From: Thermoproteota archaeon
Lineage (GTDB): Archaea; Korarchaeota; Korarchaeia; Korarchaeales; Korarchaeaceae
DNA length: 42,182 nucleotides
Assembly (NCBI GenBank): GCA_027491785.1
Contig: JAOZGJ010000063.1
Location: 1-42,182, forward strand
Direction: 5' to 3'
This document shows, one piece after another, positions 1 through 8,536 of this stretch. A model generated the notes under the pieces. The model was not told where the DNA came from and ran no database searches. It saw nothing but the letters and a program-made list of their open reading frames with translations. The first letter of the stretch is position 1. The number at the start of each line of letters is the position of its first letter. The translations under genes and the position numbers were made by a program.

Positions 1-1281
1 ATAATAATTGTCTTGGTTATTATCGGAGCTATTGCAGCTATATACTCCTCACGTGCCCCAACCACGACTTCATCTCCCACAGTAGCTCCCCAGAAAACTA
101 CAACTAAGGCATCTCCAACTACAAAAACCACAACAGCTACCGCTACAAAGCCTCAGAAGGAATATATAGTTATAGGAGCGACTGCACCTCTATCAGGACC
201 GTTTTCTATTGGAGGTAAGAGATATAAGGAGACTTACGAGTTATGGGTTAATTACATAAACAGCCAGGGGGGCATATATGTCAAGGAATATGGTAGAAAG
301 CTGAAACTAAAGTTAATAGTATACGATGACAAGTCGGATCCTACCACAGCAGCTTCCCTCTACGAGAAGCTCATCACTGTCGATAAAGTGGATGTCCTCC
401 TTGGCCCGGGAATGTCTGGCCTAGTGCATGCAGCCGCACCAATAGCTGAGAAGTATAAGAGACCTTTCACAGTCATAGCAGGGGACGATTCCATATATAA
501 AGCAGGTTTTCATTATATATTCAATGTATATCCCGTCGCTTCCCTCTCTACATATAGATTCTTCGAATTCATGTCCACGCTTCCCCAAGATCAGAGGTGT
601 AAACTTGTTGGTATAATAGCGGAGTCATCAGCCTATGGCCAAGCCATAGCTAAGGGAGCTTTAGAAAATGCTAAGAAGTTTGGTATAAATGCCAAGATAA
701 TAGAGAACTATCCTCCAGAAACGAAGGACTTTACTCCAATATTACAGAAGGCTAAGAATGCCGGGGCGGACTGCTTGATCAACGCTGGTCATATGATAGG
801 AGATATAATGGTACCTAAAACTGCTAAGGAGATGGGCTGGACTCCTAAAATGATATGGGTATCTGTCTCTATAACTTTACCAGAGTTTCTTAACCTCAAC
901 AAGACTGTAGAAGGGGTCATGGGCCTAGGAACATGGAGTCCTAGCTTTAAGACTTATCAGAACGACATATTTGTAAAGCTCTTCCGTGAGAAATATGGCC
1001 ACGATCCATACGGACATAATGTGTGGGCAATGGCCTCTATTCAGGTTATGCTTAGGGCCATCGAGCTAGCTGGATCTCTTGAACCTGAAAAGATCAGGCA
1101 CGCTCTCCTCACGAACGATTTCCCGACAGTCATGGGAGTATTCCACTTCCAGGAAAATGGGTTACCTCCAGCTGATGAGCAAGCAGCTTATCTGTTCCAA
1201 GTACAAAATGGGGTTCCAGTCTGCGTTTGGCCAAAGAAAATGGCGACTGCCAAGCCAATATGGCCGCTTCCTTCAGGATAA
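1..1281 (+). CDS. Branched-chain amino acid type ABC transporter, substrate-binding protein (5' end off window)
   Basis: Extracytoplasmic solute-binding lipoprotein-like component of a Liv-type importer. The reading frame is open to base 1 and begins inside a hydrophobic segment (IIIVLVIIGAIAAIY), so the true start with its basic residues lies upstream; the first in-window start codon is TTG at 13. A Thr/Ser-rich linker of about 35 residues follows the membrane segment, as in archaeal binding proteins tethered to the membrane. The mature domain opens with IGATAPLSGPFS and contains GPGMSG and FHYIFNVYP, typical of the periplasmic-binding type I fold (LivK/amide-binding, Peripla_BP_6). The gene is followed by two permease genes 41 bases downstream. 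The ligand cannot be told from sequence: this family binds branched-chain amino acids, amides, urea or aromatic compounds. Confidence 0.9.
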   Translation: MIIVLVIIGAIAAIYSSRAPTTTSSPTVAPQKTTTKASPTTKTTTATATKPQKEYIVIGATAPLSGPFSIGGKRYKETYELWVNYINSQGGIYVKEYGRKLKLKLIVYDDKSDPTTAASLYEKLITVDKVDVLLGPGMSGLVHAAAPIAEKYKRPFTVIAGDDSIYKAGFHYIFNVYPVASLSTYRFFEFMSTLPQDQRCKLVGIIAESSAYGQAIAKGALENAKKFGINAKIIENYPPETKDFTPILQKAKNAGADCLINAGHMIGDIMVPKTAKEMGWTPKMIWVSVSITLPEFLNLNKTVEGVMGLGTWSPSFKTYQNDIFVKLFREKYGHDPYGHNVWAMASIQVMLRAIELAGSLEPEKIRHALLTNDFPTVMGVFHFQENGLPPADEQAAYLFQVQNGVPVCVWPKKMATAKPIWPLPSG

Positions 1282-1322
1282 TCCCCTAACCTTTCTTCTA
1301 TTTTTCCTTTTTGGTGATTCGC

Positions 1323-2189
1323 ATGTTGGGGGTTATTCAAGCAATTGTAGAGGGTTTAATGGTTGGAGGAATATACGCTCTAATGGCCCTAAGCCTGACG
1401 TTGATATTCGGCGTATCAAATATCTTGAATTTTGCACATGGAGATCTAGTAGTCTTCGGGAGCATAATGTCCTACTGGCTATTCATGTCACTTAAAATGG
1501 ATCCCCTAATTGCGATAATACCAACCTTCCTTGTTTCTTTGATACTAGGAGTCGCTACCTATTATGGGGTAATTAAATATGCTGTTAAAGCAAGCGTTCT
1601 TGACCAGATAGTCATAACATTCGGTCTGGTTCTTATATTGGAGGATTCCATGGCACTTATCTTTGGAAGAGAGTATATGATATTGAATCCTCCCTATTCT
1701 AGCGTTCACTACACGTTGGGCCTAGTTACGATATCCCTAGTTAAACTATTGTCCTTCGGAGCCGCCGTATTGATAACTCTAGGATTGATCTTCGTGCTTA
1801 ACAAGACATATTTAGGCTTGGCAATGAAGGCAGTGTCACAAGATTCGGAAATGGCTTCTCTTATGGGAATAGATATATCTAAAACATATCTCTTATCTTG
1901 GACGTTAGGTGTGGGAATCGCTAGCGTCTCTGGGACATTGTTGGCTCTGGTGTTTCCATTTAACGCCTATAGCGGTATATCCTATGTACTAAAATCTTTC
2001 TCCATAGTAGCCCTCGGCGGCTTGGGTAGTATAGTAGGCTCCATAGTAGGCGGCATTTTGTTAGGACTTGCCGAGACAGCAACAGAACTCTACGCATCTA
2101 GGGTTGTGGCCGAGGTAATATCCTACTTAGTCCTTGTCTTTGTACTCGCAGTGAAGCCCACAGGATTATTTGGAACGAGAGAGGCTTGA
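1323..2189 (+). CDS. livH: Branched-chain amino acid type ABC transporter permease (LivH-like)
   Basis: Integral membrane permease of the Liv importer. About eight hydrophobic segments are visible. The N-terminal block GGIYALMALSLTLIFGVSN followed by NFAHGDLVVFG is the LivH family signature, and ALGGLGSIVGSIVGG near the C terminus matches the cytoplasmic loop and last helices. I choose ATG at 1323 because GGTGAT at 1313-1318 lies 4 bases before it; TTG 1311 and GTG 1314 are upstream in-frame alternatives but lack a Shine-Dalgarno. The length (288 aa) is normal. The stop is directly followed by livM (1 base gap), so the two are co-translated partners forming the heterodimeric channel. Confidence 0.92.
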   Translation: MLGVIQAIVEGLMVGGIYALMALSLTLIFGVSNILNFAHGDLVVFGSIMSYWLFMSLKMDPLIAIIPTFLVSLILGVATYYGVIKYAVKASVLDQIVITFGLVLILEDSMALIFGREYMILNPPYSSVHYTLGLVTISLVKLLSFGAAVLITLGLIFVLNKTYLGLAMKAVSQDSEMASLMGIDISKTYLLSWTLGVGIASVSGTLLALVFPFNAYSGISYVLKSFSIVALGGLGSIVGSIVGGILLGLAETATELYASRVVAEVISYLVLVFVLAVKPTGLFGTREA

Positions 2190-2190
2190 G

Positions 2191-3144
2191 ATGATGAAGC
2201 TTGTGAATAGGACAGTAGCTATATACCTCTTACTGGGAGCTGCTCTTCTTATATTTCCCTTATTTAGGCCTCCATCTTATTTCGTTCACCTGCTCAGCTG
2301 GATATTCATGTATTCAATACTTTCAGAGAGTTTTAATATAATAGCTGGAATAGCTGGTCAGTTCTCATTGGGTCACGCAGTATTCTTTGGCATAGGTGCT
2401 TATACTGTAGCCTTGCTGACTCAAGGATTTGGTAACGTACCTCTAGGCTTCATCCTGATGATAATAGCAGCAGGAGTTATGGGGATGCTGTTCAGCTTAC
2501 CAGTAGGGTATGTGGCCTTAAGGACGAGAGCAATATATTTCGCAATGGTGACCCTCGCCATATCGGAAGTTACGAGGATAATATTCGTGATGACTCCTCA
2601 AGTTGGTGGGGCTATCGGGTTACCCGTACCTCAACCCTTTAGAGAAGAGGCTTATTACTACTACTTGTTCTTCATCACATTCATCATTACCGTTCTCGCT
2701 ACATATTACGTGGAGAGGTCTAGGCTCGGTCTATCCTTCAAATGCATAAGAGACGACGAACTCGCCGCTGGCGTCATTGGAATCAACACTTTCAGGCAGA
2801 AGATGCTTGCTTTTGCTATAAGTTCCATATTTCCAGCTCTATCTGGGGGAATATATGCATTTTACATTTCTTATATAACACCCGATGCCGTCTTTAGTCC
2901 TATGATCTCCATATCAATGCAAGTAATGTCTATCTTAGGAGGTCTGGGAACAGTAGCTGGACCTATCTTGGGAAGCATAATAATAGAAATACTGGGGGAG
3001 TATCTCCTTTACAGCTTTCCAGAGATTCATCTATTAGCGGACGGCATCATAATGATCGTCGTAATGATTTTCATGCCTGGTGGTGTGATAGGAATAGCCA
3101 GATCTCCAAGGGTTAGAAAATGGCTGAGATTGAAGAAGAAATAG
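2191..3144 (+). CDS. livM: Branched-chain amino acid type ABC transporter permease (LivM-like)
   Basis: Second membrane permease of the Liv importer. The signature GQFSLGHAVFFGIGAYTVAL (about residues 57-76) and SRLGLSFKCIRDDELAAGVIG, the conserved EAA-like cytoplasmic segment that contacts the ATPases, identify LivM. About nine hydrophobic segments; the C terminus is basic (ARSPRVRKWLRLKKK). I choose ATG 2191, one base after the livH stop, with GAGAGG about six bases upstream; TTG 2170 would give a 21-base overlap with livH. The 3' end overlaps the next gene by 25 bases, which suggests translational coupling with the hydrolase downstream. Confidence 0.92.
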   Translation: MMKLVNRTVAIYLLLGAALLIFPLFRPPSYFVHLLSWIFMYSILSESFNIIAGIAGQFSLGHAVFFGIGAYTVALLTQGFGNVPLGFILMIIAAGVMGMLFSLPVGYVALRTRAIYFAMVTLAISEVTRIIFVMTPQVGGAIGLPVPQPFREEAYYYYLFFITFIITVLATYYVERSRLGLSFKCIRDDELAAGVIGINTFRQKMLAFAISSIFPALSGGIYAFYISYITPDAVFSPMISISMQVMSILGGLGTVAGPILGSIIIEILGEYLLYSFPEIHLLADGIIMIVVMIFMPGGVIGIARSPRVRKWLRLKKK

Positions 3145-4025
3145 ATGTGAGCTATAAAGTTAGCGATATGATTTCTGGAGGCTACGATCTCCATGTGCAT
3201 ACATCGCCAGATATTGTGGACAGATTAATGGATGCATTAGAATTGAGAGAAGAGGCAACTAAGGCCGGAATTAAGGGGATACTCATAAAAAGCCATGTCT
3301 TTGAGACCGCTTCCGTCTCCTATATTGTAAATAAGGCGGGATCAGGGACTGAGCTGTTTGGGTCTATAGCCCTAAACTATACTGTTGGGGGGCTGAATCC
3401 TTATGCCGTTGAAGCAGCGGTAAGATTAGGGGCTAGAGAGGTATTTTTGCCTACATATTCCTCTAAAAATCACCTATTGAGATATGGGAAGGAGAGGAAA
3501 ATATTTCCATATCCCCTGCCTAAAGAGACCGATGGGTTATCTATAATAGACGATAGAGGATCTATTAAGAAGGAGGTTTACGAGATAACAAGCATAGCCT
3601 CGAGTTATGGCGCAATAGTAGGAACAGGTCATATACACCCTTTAGAGAGTAAGAGATTAATAGAAGAGATCGGTGGAAAAGGGGATATCAAGATACTCAT
3701 AACACACCCACTTTCTCCGATTATACAAATGCCGATCGATTTACTAAAGGATTTAGCTAAAAGAAGGAACGTTTGGGCTGAATTTACGTATCTATCCTGT
3801 ACACCCACCTTGGAACCTCATATTTCTTGCGAGGATACGGCTAAAGCAATAAGGCTTATAGGTATAGAGAATACAATACTCTCTACGGATTTAGGGCAGC
3901 CTTACAATATTTCCCCGGTAAAAGGACTAGCCCTCTTTGTAGAGAAGCTAATGGAAGCAGGTGTAAGAAGAGAAGATCTTATCAGGATAACCCATGAAAA
4001 TCCCGAAAATCTCCTAGGAAGCTGA
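3120..4025 (+). CDS. DUF6282-like metal-dependent hydrolase linked to the Liv transporter
   Basis: Probable amidohydrolase/PHP-like TIM-barrel metal hydrolase. Visible metal-ligand candidates, in order: YDLHVHTSPD (about residues 22-31), a lysine in IKSH (57-60), GTGHIHPLE (about 177), ITHPL, and STDLGQ (about 255), the usual His-x-His, Lys, His, His, Asp order of this superfamily. I recognise the overall pattern as the DUF6282 family, whose substrate is not known to me. ATG 3120 overlaps livM by 25 bases; GTG 3147 and ATG 3168 are in-frame alternatives. Being the last gene of the livKHM transcript suggests it acts on the imported compound, for example opening an amide or cyclic imide; that is inference. 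Confidence 0.75.
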   Translation: MAEIEEEIDVSYKVSDMISGGYDLHVHTSPDIVDRLMDALELREEATKAGIKGILIKSHVFETASVSYIVNKAGSGTELFGSIALNYTVGGLNPYAVEAAVRLGAREVFLPTYSSKNHLLRYGKERKIFPYPLPKETDGLSIIDDRGSIKKEVYEITSIASSYGAIVGTGHIHPLESKRLIEEIGGKGDIKILITHPLSPIIQMPIDLLKDLAKRRNVWAEFTYLSCTPTLEPHISCEDTAKAIRLIGIENTILSTDLGQPYNISPVKGLALFVEKLMEAGVRREDLIRITHENPENLLGS

Positions 4026-4043
4026 CTGTTATGGTATATATTT

Positions 4044-4748
4044 TTATATTCCTAAGTAACTTTTCTTTACATATTCATTATTGAGGAGCTCCTCTCCAGT
4101 CCCGCTTAGGACTATCTTTCCAGTCTCCATAACGTATCCCCTGTGGGATAGCTTTAAGGCGAACCTGGTATTCTGCTCGACAAGTAAGATAGTCAGCCCC
4201 TCTCTGTTCAATCTTTTAACTATGTCGAATGTCCTCATGACTAGCTTAGGAGCTAGCCCCAGACTAGGTTCGTCCATCAATAGTATATCTGGCCTAGTCA
4301 TGAGAGCCCTTCCTATAGCAAGCATCTGCCTCTCTCCGCCACTCATGGTATTGGCTTTCTGGTTTAACCTCTCCTTTAGGACAGGAAATATGGTGAATAC
4401 CCATTCGAGGGACTCGTTAAAATGTTCCCTCGCTCTCTTAGTATAGGCCCCTATCTTAAGGTTTTCATATACTGTCATGTAGGGAAAAACCCTACTCCCC
4501 TCTGGTATTAAGGATATTCCCCTCTCAGCTATCTTATTAGGTGGTAAACCAGTTACCTCCTCTCCCTTAAAGACGACCTTACCCCTTCTAGGCTTGAGGA
4601 GGCCTGTTATTACTCTCATCGTAGTTGTCTTACCTGCACCATTAGGACCAACTATGGTTACTATCTCTCCCTCCTTCACTTCGAAGGAAACTCCCCATAA
4701 AGCCTGTAAGTCGCCATAAAAGGCATCTACTCCTTCTACACTAAGCAT
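4044..4748 (-). CDS. livF: Branched-chain amino acid type ABC transporter ATP-binding protein (LivF-like)
   Basis: Cytoplasmic ATPase subunit of the Liv importer. Walker A is GPNGAGKTT, the signature is MSGGERQM, Walker B is DILLMDEP, and the His switch region is absent in its usual form as in LivF. The length (234 aa) is typical. ATG 4748 is chosen because AGGTGA lies 5 bases upstream; GTG 4757 is a possible upstream alternative. The gene overlaps the end of livG by 8 bases. It is convergent with the hydrolase gene (18-base gap), so the transporter is encoded by two facing transcription units rather than one operon. Confidence 0.93.
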   Translation of the reverse strand: MLSVEGVDAFYGDLQALWGVSFEVKEGEIVTIVGPNGAGKTTTMRVITGLLKPRRGKVVFKGEEVTGLPPNKIAERGISLIPEGSRVFPYMTVYENLKIGAYTKRAREHFNESLEWVFTIFPVLKERLNQKANTMSGGERQMLAIGRALMTRPDILLMDEPSLGLAPKLVMRTFDIVKRLNREGLTILLVEQNTRFALKLSHRGYVMETGKIVLSGTGEELLNNEYVKKSYLGI

Positions 4749-5484
4749 ATTCTTCACCTAGATATGCTTCAATAACTCTTGGATTATTAGCTACCTCCTC
4801 CGGTCTTCCTTCAGCTATCTTCTCCCCATGATGTAGAACTATAATTCTCTCCGATAGTCCCATGACAGCCCTCATATGATGCTCTATCCAGAAGACAGTG
4901 ATCCCAAGATCATCCCTTATTTTCCTTATAAGATCCATTTCATCCTGTATCTCCTTGGGGTTAAGGCCAGCCATTACCTCATCAAGAAGGATAAGCTTAG
5001 GTTTAGTTGCTAGAGCTCTAGCGATCTCAAGAGATTTTCTCTGAACTAATGTAAGGTTCTTAGCGGGGGTATCCTTGTATTTAAGAAGACCAACAAAATC
5101 TATCAGATTCTCAGCCTCTTTCTCTGGATCCTGTACCTCGCTGGAGCTCCTCCCAAAGTAGATACCGGAGAGCACATTTTCAAATACTGTCAGATTGAGG
5201 AAAGGCCTTACTATCTGAAATGTCCTCCCAATACCTAGCCTGCATACCTCAAATGACTTTTTTCCAGTGATGTCTTTCCCATCAAAATATATACGCCCCC
5301 TTGTCGGTCTATAGATTCCTGAAATGACATTAAACAAAGTTGTCTTCCCTGCGCCGTTAGGACCTATAAGTCCGACTATCTCACTTTTCTTAATTGTAAA
5401 ATTAACATCTTTAAGGGCAGCGAGTCCACCAAAGTATTTTGTAACGTTTTCACCTACCAAGATTCCTTCTGAAGGGGAATTCAT
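4741..5484 (-). CDS. livG: Branched-chain amino acid type ABC transporter ATP-binding protein (LivG-like)
   Basis: First ATPase subunit of the Liv importer, 247 aa, first gene of the minus-strand livG-livF unit. Walker A is GPNGAGKTTLFNV; the long insert around GRTFQIVRPF is characteristic of LivG; Walker B reads KLILLDEVMAGLNP, with Val in place of the usual Pro after DE. The signature segment is LTLVQRK instead of the standard LSGGQ/LSYGQ; this variant is known to me from other archaeal and bacterial LivG proteins, so it need not mean loss of activity. The start is ATG 5484, followed within 15 residues by the beta strand VTKYFGG. No obvious TATA box was found in the AT-poor bases just upstream. 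Confidence 0.92.
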   Translation of the reverse strand: MNSPSEGILVGENVTKYFGGLAALKDVNFTIKKSEIVGLIGPNGAGKTTLFNVISGIYRPTRGRIYFDGKDITGKKSFEVCRLGIGRTFQIVRPFLNLTVFENVLSGIYFGRSSSEVQDPEKEAENLIDFVGLLKYKDTPAKNLTLVQRKSLEIARALATKPKLILLDEVMAGLNPKEIQDEMDLIRKIRDDLGITVFWIEHHMRAVMGLSERIIVLHHGEKIAEGRPEEVANNPRVIEAYLGEEYA

Positions 5485-5698
5485 TTCTGATCTCAGGGAG
5501 CCAAGGCGAAATACAATAAAAAGCTCACTGAGAAGTTAGGCGGTAAACTTAGATAAATTCTTCCATAAAGTCGACCGATTCATGTAAGAAAAATATTCTT
5601 CATGCTTACAACATACTCTCCTGTAATGAAATAGGGGATTTTCACGCTGAGTTCTGCTAGAATAAATTTACGACCGTGAGGCATTCCTCTATTCGAAG

Positions 5699-6085
5699 TT
5701 AATATGGTGGTCGTAATGACAGTGAGTGATAACTCAGATAAGCTCCTAGAGACTTCAACGTACATACGAGAAAGCCTGTATCATGTAAAAATACGGATCT
5801 CCTCTTCTCCCCGATTATCAAGTCTTCTAGAAGCCTTAAAGGATCAAACTTCATCAGGTTTGCCTTCATGATGGCCTCTAGGCACCTCTTAAGTGGAAAC
5901 ATCCCAGAGGATGGGCTAATCATCGATTTGTTGCTAACGTTCAGCTGTGAAACTTCACCATACTTTATCTCGCCTATTCACGGAAAGGTATCTATGCTAC
6001 CTCCAATAAGCAGGTCATCATAGCTAAGAGCCCTATTCACACTACATGGGGAGATCTGTTCTATTCTATCTATATTTCCTTGCAT
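5699..6085 (-). pseudogene. Interrupted ORF of unknown family (one in-frame TGA)
   Basis: On the minus strand an open frame runs from ATG 6085 for 35 codons, meets a TGA at 5980-5978, then continues open for 92 codons to a stop at 5699 (an internal ATG at 5923 opens the second part). The translation around the stop looks protein-like (LLIGGSIDTFP, stop, IGEIKYGEVSQLNV), and another open stretch in a different frame follows at 5765-5580 (with HGRKFILAELSVKIPYF). This is best read as a decayed gene with a nonsense mutation and a frameshift. I do not recognise the family. The stretch 5485-5698 holds nothing else I can support. Confidence 0.35.
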
Positions 6086-6126
6086 AAATGTTATATCTGC
6101 TTTGCCCTTTGAGTTAATTGAGAGGT

Positions 6127-6438
6127 ATGGAAGCAATCATTTCAACGCTCTTGGTGGAGCTAGGCCTCCCGGCTGCTCTAGGTTTTATCATAGGGTACAC
6201 CACAAAGAAGGTACTCAAGGCAGCTCTCATACTCTTCGGCTCCTTCCTCATAATTCTATACTATCTCCAACAGAAAGGCCTCATCACAGTTAACACGGAT
6301 AAGATGATGGAATCCTTCAGGAATTTGATGGAAGAAGGACTTAAGCATGTGGATTACCTCTCCCATTTCCTAACTTCGAGTGTTCTCCCCACAGGATCCT
6401 TCATAGCTGGCCTAGCCTTGGGTTTAAAGAAGGGATGA
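6127..6438 (+). CDS. FUN14-family small membrane protein
   Basis: Small membrane protein of about 103 aa with three hydrophobic stretches. The block GFIIGYTTKKVLKAALILFG followed by a hydrophobic segment and YLQQKGLITVN is the FUN14 pattern (glycine-rich helix, GYxxKKxxK, then a glycine-I-T/V-N turn), and the last helix SFIAGLALGLKKG ends in basic residues. The function of archaeal FUN14 proteins is not established. ATG 6127 is preceded directly by GAGAGGT; TTG 6118 is an in-frame alternative. A TATA-like TTATATC at 6091-6097 lies 25-30 nt before these starts, so the message is probably near-leaderless. Confidence 0.75.
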   Translation: MEAIISTLLVELGLPAALGFIIGYTTKKVLKAALILFGSFLIILYYLQQKGLITVNTDKMMESFRNLMEEGLKHVDYLSHFLTSSVLPTGSFIAGLALGLKKG

Positions 6439-6512
6439 ACTGATAGGAAGTGAAGGACCTTCCTCCTTATGGCCGTCGAGAGCTTTTTGATAAACTTACT
6501 GGATCTCTAGAC

Positions 6513-6543
6513 CGATTGGCCAATCGATGAAAATAAATAAAAG
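6513..6543 (+). promoter_or_regulatory. Palindrome and TATA-like box upstream of the molybdopterin oxidoreductase
   Basis: CGATTGGCCAATCG at 6513-6526 is a perfect 14-bp palindrome. It is followed by an AT-rich stretch with AATAAAAGG at 6536-6543, centred about 26 nt before the ATG at 6564, which fits an archaeal TATA box for a leaderless transcript. The palindrome sits just upstream of the likely BRE, a position typical of activator sites; a regulator is not identified. Confidence 0.45.
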
Positions 6544-6563
6544 GAATAGATGCATGAAAGCAA

Positions 6564-8522
6564 ATGAAGCAGAGGATATTCTGTCAAAGAGACTGCCCTG
6601 ATGCTTGCTCCCTTATCCCGACGGGATTGATGATAAGGGGAGATCCAAACCATTCCGTTACTAGAGGATTCACATGCCCGAAGGCCCTGAAGTTCCCTCA
6701 ATACTACAAAAGCGAGAGAAGGGTATTATATCCCCATATCAGGTCAGGAAACGAATTCAAAAGGGTAAGCTGGAACGAGGCCCTTAGCATCATCGCCAGT
6801 AAGATAAAGGAAGTAATCAAGGAGCATGGATCGGAGGAAATACTGGTTTTCAACTATTCGGGCAACACCGGGCTGATAAGCTACAACTATCCCCTCAGGC
6901 TGTTCTACGCCATTAATGCAACCAGAATCGAATATACAGTATGTGATGAGGCCGGAAAACTTGCACTGGAGCTGCACTACGGCATGGGATATGGAGCATT
7001 CCCGGATGATTTGGAAAGAGCCAAGCTTGTTGTGATCTGGGGAGCTAATATAGCCTCGTCCAGCATACATGCCTACAAGATAGTCTCCGATCTCAAGGCA
7101 AGGGGAGTACCAATATGGGTAATAGATCCAAGGAGGACGAGGACCTCCCTACTTGGAAGGCATGTAAGACCCAAGCCGGGAACGGATGCCGTGCTCGCAG
7201 CCGGCATCTCATGGTATATAATTAACGAATTTGGTCCTGATGAGGAGTTCATTAGCGAATATACCGTAGGATATGATAGGTACAGGGATCTGATCTCCAA
7301 ATATGATCCTGAAACTGTTCAGAAGATAACTAAGGTGACCAAGGAGGATCTTAGAGAGCTGGCTCAGGATTATTCCTCGTTCAAACCAAGCGTCACTTAC
7401 ATAGGGATTGGAATGCAAAAAACTGAATATGGTGCTGAAGCTGTTAGAGTCATATCCCTAATCCCTGCCTTGGTGGGTGTCCATAGGGGATTCTTCCTCA
7501 GTAATTCGTCCAGAGACTTTGACACAGCTTATCTTCAGGGAAGGAACTTGGGCCACGATAGGAGGGTAAATATGGTGGAAGTTCCGAGGCTACTGGCAAA
7601 AGGAAGGTTCAAGCTTATCTATATATATGGATCAAATCCAGCCCTCTCATTACCGAGAGCAGATCTATTCAGGAAAGGCATGATGAGGGAAGACCTTTTC
7701 TCAGTGGTTCATGAGATCGTCTGGACTGAGACCGCTGAGCTAGCTGACGTGGTGTTACCAGCAACCAGCATGCTAGAGCAGGAGGACTTGGTAGCTAGCT
7801 GGTGGCATCCCTATCTCGGATACAGCTCCCCTGTAATGGAGCCCTTGGGTGAAAGCAGACCTAATTGGTGGGTTACACAGAAGTTAGCTGAGAAGCTTGA
7901 TCTTAAAGTGCCAGAGCTCAAGGAAGATCCTAGGAATGTTATGAGTGAGGTACTGAGGAGAAGCAAGATGATCAGTATTTCCTTGGACGAGCTCAGAGGT
8001 AAGGGATATGTAAGGCTCTCTTATCCACCGAAGGACGATTATCAGACACCCTCCGGTAAAATAGAATTCCTGAGCAGGAAAGCTGGAGAGATCGGATACT
8101 CTCCACTTCCAAGAATAGGGTGGGATGAATGGCCTGAGGGTTATCCTTACAAGCTCCTGACAAGCTCGGTCCCAGAGATCACATCAACTCAGGATCTAAT
8201 GCCCATGGATCTGCTCAAGAGGGACAACATTCACGTAAGCAGGGAGGATGCAGAATCCCTTGGAATAAGGGACGGCTGCCTCCTACTTATAAGATCCAGT
8301 GAGGGATCTGAGGCAATAGCGGTAGCTGAGGTGGATGAATCCCTTCCTCCCGGGATCATTTGGGCTAGGAGATCTGCTAGATTTATAAAAGGATCTGTTA
8401 ACGATCTCCTCACAGATAAGACGCAGGAAATAGTAGGAGGAAGTACGTTTAACTCTAATTACGTGTCAATTGAGTTGATAGATCCTCCGGATGAACAGTG
8501 GGCAGTTCCGTTTATTACTTAG
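6564..8522 (+). CDS. Molybdopterin-dependent oxidoreductase, DMSO reductase superfamily
   Basis: Mo/W-bis-MGD enzyme of the formate dehydrogenase / polysulfide reductase type (COG0243-like), 652 aa. The N terminus carries a 4Fe-4S motif with Cys 7, 11, 15 (CQRDCPDAC) and Cys 38 (GFTCPK). Cys 127 in TVCDEAG sits where formate dehydrogenase has its Mo-ligating Cys/Sec. The middle domain has VIWGANIASSS and WVIDPRRTRTS, which bind the pterin nucleotide; ELADVVLPATS is the conserved motif of the third domain; residues from about 520 form the C-terminal MGD-binding barrel (HVSREDAESLGIRDG). There is no twin-arginine signal, so it is cytoplasmic. No iron-sulfur or membrane partner subunit is adjacent, so the electron partner and substrate are unknown. 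Confidence 0.88.
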   Translation: MKQRIFCQRDCPDACSLIPTGLMIRGDPNHSVTRGFTCPKALKFPQYYKSERRVLYPHIRSGNEFKRVSWNEALSIIASKIKEVIKEHGSEEILVFNYSGNTGLISYNYPLRLFYAINATRIEYTVCDEAGKLALELHYGMGYGAFPDDLERAKLVVIWGANIASSSIHAYKIVSDLKARGVPIWVIDPRRTRTSLLGRHVRPKPGTDAVLAAGISWYIINEFGPDEEFISEYTVGYDRYRDLISKYDPETVQKITKVTKEDLRELAQDYSSFKPSVTYIGIGMQKTEYGAEAVRVISLIPALVGVHRGFFLSNSSRDFDTAYLQGRNLGHDRRVNMVEVPRLLAKGRFKLIYIYGSNPALSLPRADLFRKGMMREDLFSVVHEIVWTETAELADVVLPATSMLEQEDLVASWWHPYLGYSSPVMEPLGESRPNWWVTQKLAEKLDLKVPELKEDPRNVMSEVLRRSKMISISLDELRGKGYVRLSYPPKDDYQTPSGKIEFLSRKAGEIGYSPLPRIGWDEWPEGYPYKLLTSSVPEITSTQDLMPMDLLKRDNIHVSREDAESLGIRDGCLLLIRSSEGSEAIAVAEVDESLPPGIIWARRSARFIKGSVNDLLTDKTQEIVGGSTFNSNYVSIELIDPPDEQWAVPFIT

Positions 8523-8536
8523 GTACCTCCATATCC

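Noticed and set aside
5978-5980. In-frame TGA as selenocysteine codon
   Set aside because: No recognisable selenoprotein family, no selenocysteine-insertion hairpin seen, and no other Sec gene in the window.
5699-6085. Decayed fdhD (formate dehydrogenase accessory) upstream of the Mo enzyme
   Set aside because: The neighbourhood made it tempting, but the CGVCG-type motif and the conserved Gly-Arg-His segment of FdhD are not present in any frame.
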